Shown one piece after another: positions 56,905-64,000 of a DNA stretch of 64,000 bases. The stretch's first letter is position 1. Every line of letters starts with the position of its first letter. The stretch spans positions 558,001 through 622,000 of the forward strand of contig JALJCO010001098.1 in the NCBI GenBank assembly GCA_023101725.1. The letters are read 5' to 3'. The notes under the pieces were generated by a model that was given only the letters and a program-made list of their open reading frames with translations, was not told the origin of the DNA and did no database searches. The translations under genes were made by a program, and so were the position numbers. Source of the stretch: Atherinomorus stipes. Taxonomy: Eukaryota; Chordata; Actinopteri; Atheriniformes; Atherinidae.

Positions 56905-57271
56905 TAATGTAAGGTCAGAGAGACTTTGGAGACTTGGGGGAGCAGCCTTCCAAGTGCAGCTGGATGAAGTGGGAGGGTGTGGAGAAGGGAGATCACATGG
57001 AGCGAACTGTGGTGTATGGAACTTAGTAGGCTAAGTTTCATCATTAGAGCCACATACGATGTCTTACATCTCCACTGAATCTACATCTCTGGTATGGCGA
57101 GGAGCCGGGCTGTCTCCAGTGTGCAGCCCCGGCAACCCTCAAACACATCTTGGGGGTTGCAAACCCAGCTTAACTCAAGGTACAGTAGATAAACCTGGCG
57201 CCATAACCAAGTGGTAAGTGCTTGGCTGCCGAACTTGAGAACAAGAGGATAACATCAACACCATGCCTCTA
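56905..57271 (+). pseudogene. LINE-type retroelement ORF remnant, first part
   Basis: Shifting frames give pieces of a C-terminal retroelement ORF found in teleosts: 'TWSELWCMELSRLSFIIRAT' then 'YDVL', 'LWYGEEPGCLQCAAPATLKH' then 'ILGGCKPSLTQG', and 'TWRHNQVVSAWLPNLRTRG'. The CxxC...H...C arrangement is a zinc-knuckle-like motif of such ORFs. Stops and frame changes show it is dead. It is cut at 57271 by the insertion of a DNA transposon and resumes at 57911. Confidence 0.7.
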
Positions 57272-57908
57272 AAGGCAGAGACACCCCAGACAGACTGCTG
57301 ACCATCGCGGTCGTCCCCAGAAAATGGGATCGGGCTGATAAGTCAGCCTCAGTCTCACTGACACGGTGAGAAAAGTGCCCAAGAACACACTGAACCGACT
57401 CCAGACTTGGGTGCATCTTCTGTGTGTTCTCATAATATATTATTGCCACAACAGCAGGCGGTGCTAATCTGTATTGTGGCCCCACAAACCGGAAACCGGA
57501 AATGACTGACCATTTCTCATGACCAAAACACATAAAAGCACACTGCTTTTGTTGCTAGAGAGCGAGGACTGCGAGCCAAAAACGGAAGAAAACAACGGAT
57601 AGTGCCACACGATGTGTGAGAGTTTGCATTATGTTCACTCTTTTGGTTGTTTACCTTCACTGCCGGTCTTCTCGTTTGCTAATTTGCCAGTAAGGACAAG
57701 CCCTTCACCAAACTGATTGGTCAGTCCTCTAACGACTGAATGTCTGAACATGTGAAATTGGCTCGGCCAATCGTCTGAAAAAATGCAGACGGTATTGGCA
57801 ACGGCTGCAGATGGCCGACGACAGAACACACCAAACTGACTCACACATTTCAAAACACTCCACGATGACACCAGACGGACGAAAATCGGCCCAGTGTGTC
57901 TCTGCCTT
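57272..57908. mobile_element. TA-flanked DNA transposon inserted in the LINE
   Basis: The ends are AAGGCAGAGACAC and GTGTCTCTGCCTT (perfect 13-bp inverted repeat), with TA on both sides (57270-57271 and 57909-57910). Removing it with one TA joins the two LINE parts in the same frame ('gcctct' to 'aattcccagc'). It is 637 bp. A TA duplication points to a Tc1/mariner-like mechanism, though the ends do not look like a standard Tc1. No transposase was recognised. Confidence 0.8.
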
Positions 57909-58330
57909 TAATTCCCAGCTTACCTTCCCCTTGTTTGGGAAGGGGAAATGTGGCGGACAAAGCCATCTCCTGGATTCAGGCCCACTGAACGCAGTCCAGG
58001 ATTGGGGAAGGCAGGTGGACCTCAACCAGAGGCTCACCTTCCCACCTGACATCGCAGAAACTAACCTGCACCCAGACCTGGTCCTCTGGTTCAAATCCTG
58101 CTGACATGACATCGATGAGGCGAACAGAAGAGGCTATGGTATGTCAATGGGGGGCCAGGAGCGTCAAGGTGTGGCCGTTGGAGGTGGGGTGCAGGTCCAC
58201 CGCAGGGCTCCTGTAGGAAATAGGGATCAGAAGGCAGGCCCAACAGAGGGCAATCAATGAACTTGCCCCTGCAAAGCAGCCACCAGCTGTGGCTGAAACA
58301 AAGGGATGCAACATGGGCTGCTATATGACC
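57909..58330 (+). pseudogene. LINE-type retroelement ORF remnant, second part
   Basis: It continues the ORF cut at 57271. It reads 'GRQVDLNQRLTFPPDIAETN' then 'LHPDLVLWFKSC' and stops at 58102. After a frame change it reads 'SVKVWPLEVGCRSTAGLL' and 'EIGIRRQAQQRAINELAPAK'. The order and spacing of 'VDL..L.FP..IA.T.L.PDLVLW' and 'V.PLEVGCR' match the C-terminal end of the same teleost retroelement ORF. In-frame stops show it is inactive. Confidence 0.7.
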
Positions 58331-61300
58331 ATGGGGTGCCACCATGTGACACACACCCGGGCTTGATTAGTCTATGGTGGGCCGCAGTGGCCAATGGTTT
58401 AAGAATAAGATATTGAAAATTTCTGTTAGGTTAGGTTCATTTTTCTTTCGAGCATTTCACACATGCTAAATAAACACAACATAACATTCATAGACATCAA
58501 ACCTAAATGCTCATTAATGCTCGAAAAAGGAGTGGGATGAAATTAAAACTCAATTCCCACTCCCCTCTCTCATTTCTAAACATCATTTGATTCCAACTTC
58601 CCGTTAGACATTGCTTTCATACAAAAAACACAAAATAATATAATTAACAATCTAGACACAAAACATTCACCCTTCTCAATTAAGAAAATCATTCATTCTT
58701 ATTTAATAAACCTAAATGAAATAATTAAAAAAAAACATTTGTTTTTATTATGTTGTTAGTTGTTTAGAATGTTTGTAAGTAATATTAACCTGTTTAATTC
58801 AGTTATTCATAAAAAATATTCACAACTCAATTTCAAAATGAAATTTGATGACCCATGACTACTTCCACTGTTACCCGCCACCCTGTACATACTCAGCATG
58901 AGGGACTGAATTTACAAGAAGACTCAACGGTTTCCTTTGCTAAGCATTTCCTTTTTCTTTTCTTTTTTTGTCATTGAATTGGCTCATAATAAATTGGATT
59001 AATGTGGATCGTATTATGGATTTGTTCTAATTGGATTATAACTGACTACAATGAACTGTACTGAATTAGACTGTATCTGTATCAGTGTTTTGAGATGACT
59101 GTTGTAGATAAACTGAATTGTATTGATCTTTTTGCAAAAATGCAAAAAGTGTTACAATAAAGAAGCATGCTTTGCTTTTATGCTGTGGAATCACTTGAAT
59201 ATATTCATCCTTTTGTATCAGAAGATGTATGACATGGCAAAAACAGAGTTAAAGATCGAGTGTCAAAAGGAAGAGGTGGATTTTACATTCAACATCTTGA
59301 AAGGGACGAAGGTCTGAGCCATTCTGTTAGAAATAACGAGGTTATTCCATAGATCAGAAGCAGCTGCGAAGACTTGATAATAAAAGTACAGCCAATATAG
59401 CAGGTTGCCTTCTCCATCTTCATGTTGCATTTCCATGTTACTCATCACCTTTAAAAGACCAATCATTGGATGTACAGCAGGTGTTTCTGGTTTATTGTGA
59501 CCACTGTTGTTTGGAGGGAGGTTGGATGGAGCATGCAGATGGTTAGCATCCTGCGTAACTAGCCTTCAAGTTTGCACAAATTAGTACATACAGTACTGTA
59601 AGTGGATTTGTCCTTGGGCAAGACACTGAACCCCTTCATTGTATTCCTTACTTTTAAAGTTTTAGTGGATATAAGTTATTAGTTGAGCATAAAAAAGACA
59701 GCCATTGTATAACTACTATACATTTACCAAAACTGTGCCAACATTAGCATTTTACATGCTCAACCTAATGAAAAATAAAGAAATAAAAAAACACTCATTA
59801 TATATTTGAAACCATCATGCGGCTGGCAGATAATCTCTTTTGGCAGCCAAATGCAAAAAGGCCACATAAAGGCAATTTGGGGGGAATTTGTGTGACATAA
59901 ATAATGAGTAAGCCCTGGCTGCAGGCCTGTTTGGCCCCGTAGAGCAAACTGAGCAAATTAATTCCTCCTGCTATAATGATGTTGTAAACAAAATCAGAAT
60001 CGCTTTATGTCAACTTATATGCCAAATGCTGTATATTTCAACAAATTTGTCTCCGTCAAGTTGAAGTAGAGAACCGCCATTACTTAAATGTAGTGCGATT
60101 GTGGTATGGAGACGTAAATCTAAAGAGGCTATTTTCAGTACAGAACAAAAGAACAATACCAGTCGATCTTCAGATGCAACCAAGCTAGAAAATATTTCAT
60201 TTCCCTTTACATTTCCATTCAAATCCCATGTCCGCAGGCTTTGGATATGTTTTTGAATCGATTCAGCCAGTAATTCATGTATTACCTTTGTGTGTATCCT
60301 GACTCTCGGGGGGCTGCGGTATCTGAAACAAGTTGTCAAAGCCTGGGGATCTGAGCCCACCCAGGTATTACAAGATAAATCTCAGAGGCCACCAAATGAT
60401 TTACAGAATACGGGAAAAGATTCCTGCAGCAAAAGGCTCCAGTTCATTTCTTATCCTCTCTGGGTCTTTTCCTTATTTAAGATATTTCACTCGTTCATTT
60501 CCCTTGAGGGTTGTATTTCAATTATGCAATTGTTGAGAGGAATTCTTATTTTTTTTGGGTTGCACTCCTCACGACTCCGATGAGAGGGTCGCGAGTTCAC
60601 GTTTCTTTTTAAGTATGTGCTCACAAGCTGACACAGTTGGAGATTGCTGGTTTAAACATAAGAGAAGAGGGTTTCTGATGGCAAACAGCCCCCGAGGAAG
60701 AGAAGTCACGCTGTCTTTCCATCATAAATTAATCCTGATAAGGTTTGCACAAACTGCTGAAACCTGAAATCATGCACGAGCTGCTCCATGCAGGTCAAAC
60801 TGCAGATGCTCTGCAGGTGGGGGAATGCTTTCAAGGAGTTAAAAGAATCTGTCAGATGTCACCTGAGTGCAAATGTTTGGTTTACTGAGTAGCTTCCTAC
60901 CTCTCACACATAACATCTGTCTCTATAACCATGCTTCTGCGTTGTATGCAGACTGGACTGGGCCGTCCTTTAGCTCTTCAATCACATCTCCCCCATATAA
61001 CCCTCCTTCTACTCATTCTTTGATCTCTCTCTCCCTCTCCACCTCTTGCCCCTCCATCCCTCCGCCTGCCACACCAGAGAGCAGTATAAATCAGCTCTTA
61101 CCTCCCGACAGCAGCCCAGCCCAAACGCCCTCCGAGTTATTTACTTTAGTTTGCCTCTGATCCACTGCTTGATCCAAATGAACTTGCATTAGCACTAACA
61201 AAGTCACTTAGCAAACACACACATACACGTACAATTTGTTTAGAGGTGGAAGCAGGACGGTGAGCTTTCTCTCTTATTGTTTTCTCCACAGCAGACTGTG

Positions 61301-62137
61301 AATTTTATATACTGTAAACACACTTCCATCATTTCCTTCCTCATCTCATTCTTGAAGCTATAAGCCAACAGGGACTTGCACACACACTGAGACACACATC
61401 ATGAGTTAACATCTGTTTGCACCCATGCAGTGGGTAGGTTTGATTTGTGTGGTATATTTTTATAAAGGGAAAGGAGGGGGTGGGGGAAGGGACAGATGGA
61501 TGGATAGATGGATGAGGGTCCGCTGAAAAGGGAAGGCAGGGAGGCTGCTGCCTGGTGGGTAATCTTTCAGTCTCTAAACACAGAGGAGCGGCGGGTTAGA
61601 GGTGCCTGTCAGTCACTGCGAGGAGTCCCTCGCTGAGGTAACGGAGGTTATGGGTCTGTGGAGGGAGGGAGGAGTTACATGGGGAGGTTGAGATGCTCTC
61701 AGAGAGGAGTGCTTTCCCAGGAAAAATCCACCAATAAAACTTCATCATCCTCTTTCAGAGAGAAGGATGGAGATTAAAAGTGGAGAGCCTTTCTATGATA
61801 ACAGGAGAATTTGAGGCTCTAAAATGGGAGGGGGAAATATGCACTCCCACTAACCAGCCAATCATGTGGCAGAAACCCAGTGCATTTATGGTCAAGATAA
61901 TTTGCTGAAGTTAAACTGAAGCATCAGATCAACTCAGGCTCACCTTGACTGGACAGTTGAAGATTGGAAAGACGTTGTCTGGTCTGATGAGTCTCCATTT
62001 CAGGGTAGATTAGACTGCAGGTTAACTTGAGGTTCCTGGAGTCTCTAAAAGCAGACTGGGAGGCCGAGTCTTCAGCTACCAGGCCTCTCTCAGAACCAGC
62101 TCTTAGTTTGGGTTCAGAAGGCAAACACTACACGTAC
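58331..62137. other. Flanking DNA, candidate conserved elements
   Basis: No exon was recognised. About 59810-60000 ('gcggctggcagataatctct', 'aaataatgagtaagccctgg') and 60230-60550 ('gattcagccagtaattcatg', 'caattatgcaattgttgaga') are unique and of even composition, candidates for conserved non-coding DNA. A short 'gatggatggatagatggatg' run lies at about 61495-61514. Confidence 0.35.
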
Positions 62138-62300
62138 TCTGCAAAAACTCAAAATCTTACGATGTATATTGTTTCGTTTCTAGTTAAAATATCTCATCAC
62201 ACTCAGTATAAGACATAATTACCTAAAAAGAAACATTTCAGTGAGATATAGGAACTTGTTTTTCAACAATTCATCCTCAATTTCTTGTTAAAGCTACCGT
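62138..62300. mobile_element. MITE fragment ('ctgcaaaaactcaaaatctta')
   Basis: 'tctgcaaaaactcaaaatct', then 'ttctagttaaaatatctcat' and 'taagacataattacctaaaa' follow the pattern of a common teleost MITE that starts 'cactgcaaaaactcaaaatc'. The opposite end is missing. Confidence 0.65.
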
Positions 62301-62344
62301 TGGACAAACGGATCGAGCAAGCTACATTTAAAAACTAGATAAGC

Positions 62345-62570
62345 ACTTGGAGAGTGCAGACCTCCGCCCATCAAGAAGCTCTCGCAATGATAAAGAATCC
62401 TTCAAAAGATTCCTGACAGAAGGTGATCCGGATCACCACCACCGGGCTGAGGCACACGGCTGGTGAAAATTTCAGGTCAATCCGTCCAGTACTTTTTCCA
62501 TAAAGTTGCTGACAGACAGACAGACAAACCAACGCTACCGGAAACATTACCTCCTTGGTGGAAGTAAAAG
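62345..62570. repeat. Dispersed repeat 'gagagtgcagacctccgccc'
   Basis: It runs from 'gcacttggagagtgcagacc' through 'ttgctgacagacagacagac' to 'acctccttggtggaagtaa', the order seen in a recurrent animal repeat. The class is uncertain; a DNA-transposon relic is likely. Confidence 0.65.
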
Positions 62571-63129
62571 ACACCAACAGAACCAACACCTTCAGATGGT
62601 TTATAATAGTCAGGGCTATAACTTCATGATTCTGCAACCCTGTAGGCATTTTGGGGTAAAAGTGTCTTCTTGGTTGTCTCTATAGTATTTTTGGACACAA
62701 AATCCATTTCTGCCGGATGTCAAGCTGTAAAAGTTACTGTTTAGTCATTATTATTGATCAATTAGCATAATGATTGATTATTCACCCAATATTAGAAATG
62801 TCTATAATTTTCCAGGTTGTGAATATTCTACTGTATACAGTAAATGGTTGTTTAGGATACAAAAGTCTTCATTCTTTTCTGCTTATTGTGAGTGTCCTTT
62901 TTTCAGTGTAAAATCAGGCTTAAATCCCCCTGTTTGATAAATCGCATTGTTTGGGGTGGTTAGCCATCCCTTTGTTAAACTGTCTGAGGACATCCCATGA
63001 TGCACTGAGCACATCCTTCCCTTTTCATCTCTCTGCTCTTTGTTTTCCATTTATAAATATATGACAGAGCCGGTGTCACTAAGATGCATTTCTCTTCCCT
63101 CCCTCAGCAGGTATGCCTCGTTAAAGGTA
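62571..63129. other. Flanking DNA, nothing recognised
   Basis: Unique text. 'tctcttccctccctcagcagg' at about 63090-63110 looks like a splice acceptor, but no open exon follows it. Confidence 0.35.
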
Positions 63130-63505
63130 TGATGCATGATGCATGGTGATCCGTCTTTACTGTCCTCTCCACCCCGTACCGGTCGAGGCAGATGGCCCCC
63201 CTACCTGAGCCGGGTTCCACTGGAGTTTGTTCCTTCCTATGAAGAGGGTGTTTTTTTTTTTCTTTTCCACTGTCGCCTGCTGTCCCACACAGGGGGTATC
63301 TTGTCTTTGGTTTCCTTAGTTAGGCAATATTTTTTTATTAATTGTCTTGTATGAACACAGTTACTATGAATCAGACCTGTGGATTTGGTTGAAATTAATC
63401 ATAGAGAATGTGGTTGAAATAATTTCAGTAAAGTGCCTTGAGATGATCTTGAGAATAGGTGCAACAAAAATAAAGCTAACTGAATTGATTGAATTGAACT
63501 GAAGC
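63130..63505 (+). repeat. Dispersed teleost repeat with (TTGAA)-type tail
   Basis: 'ccgtaccggtcgaggcagat', 'ccactggagtttgttccttc', 'cactgtcgcctgctgtccc', 'taaagtgccttgagatgatc' and the tail 'ctgaattgattgaattgaac' are, in order, the parts of one of the commonest teleost repeats. The repeating TTGAA tail suggests a LINE or LINE-mobilised 3' end, oriented plus. Confidence 0.8.
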
Positions 63506-64000
63506 AAAACTTAGTAAGTTATCAATGTCTAAACTGCTTTTAATAGATTTTGATGGCACATCGATGATGTCCCTTTAAAATGTGATCATCACACGTTTTG
63601 AAGCATATTCCTGGGGCCACTGGATGTGATGTTTAGGCTACCGTTGCCATGGCTACATCCCCACTTCACAATCTATTCAAGACTGCTGTGCTTTTCTGTA
63701 TGGCAATGCATCACACCATAGCAACTGGGTATCAACACACTGAGCAGTTTGGATGCAAACCATGACTGTTTCATCCAAGAAACGCAAGATGGCATCACTG
63801 GAGGAAGAAAGGAAAAGAAAGATAAATTGATAGAGGGAGAGATAAGACAAGAGACAACATCAGACTTGACTTTTACTGGCTGAAGAAAGCTCAGAGTACA
63901 GGTAGGATGCAAAGTGGGTCTGACGTCTCTGACATATATTTCATCTAGGTTTTATTTGCTGATCAGGGCCAATATGCTTTCTCTTAGGTTTTGTCCTCTA
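63506..64000. other. Flanking DNA, nothing recognised
   Basis: No repeat family or exon was identified up to the window end. Confidence 0.35.

Noticed and set aside
57185..57265. tRNA-derived SINE head ('ggcgccataaccaagtggtaag')
   Set aside because: It resembles a box A, but the plus-strand translation gives 'TWRHNQVVSAW', continuing the LINE ORF, and no box B follows.
63090..63115. Splice acceptor 'tctcttccctccctcagcagg'
   Set aside because: No open exon of plausible length with a following donor or a recognisable protein was found after it.

Overview
This window looks like ray-finned (teleost) fish nuclear DNA. It is AT-rich and almost entirely non-coding, with vertebrate-style CpG depletion outside a single CpG-rich patch. 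It is full of teleost-type repeats: palindromic 'caggggtgc' MITEs, hAT elements ending in 'agggctgggcgatat' or 'cgatac', Tc1/mariner remnants, Harbinger ends, 5'-truncated LINEs and many microsatellites. No complete protein-coding gene was found. Most long open frames lie in simple repeats, in the CpG island or in dead transposons.

The one convincing host-gene feature is a first coding exon on the minus strand (41210 down to 41123) inside a CpG island (about 41030-41660). It has a good start context, an in-frame stop 30 nt upstream, a signal-peptide-like N-terminus and a consensus phase-1 splice donor. The gene must continue leftwards. No second coding exon was recognised, so 1-41122 is best read as part of a very long first intron (at least 41 kb, inferred), and 41.7-64 kb as 5' flanking or intergenic DNA. 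The gene could not be named from 29 residues.

Layout of the intron side. 0-15 kb: hAT and MITE copies, a 218-bp fold-back, a TTAA-flanked fold-back and a nested hAT/Tc1 composite. 15-29 kb: AGAAG, CA and CT microsatellites and a cluster of hAT elements, several with clear 8-bp target duplications. 29-38.5 kb: MITE fragments, a CA-bounded dispersed repeat, a dead LINE, a nested hAT/Tc1 element, and an hAT-like element carrying an exact 18 x 49-bp minisatellite. 38.5-41 kb: mostly unique DNA leading to the exon.

Layout of the flank side. Repeat-rich DNA with two purine-homopolymer tracts that look like assembly artefacts (44985-45288, 54245-54595), two relatives of a TTAA-flanked element carrying a full CRE, a 767-bp Harbinger element with perfect TAA duplications, and a LINE split in frame by a TA-flanked transposon. 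There is also one unexplained 138-codon open frame (52044-52460). The strongest leads are the exon and its long intron, the transposon family carrying the TCTCGCGAGA (BANP-type) promoter motif, the TTAA families with shared ends, the minisatellite, and the dated LINE insertion.
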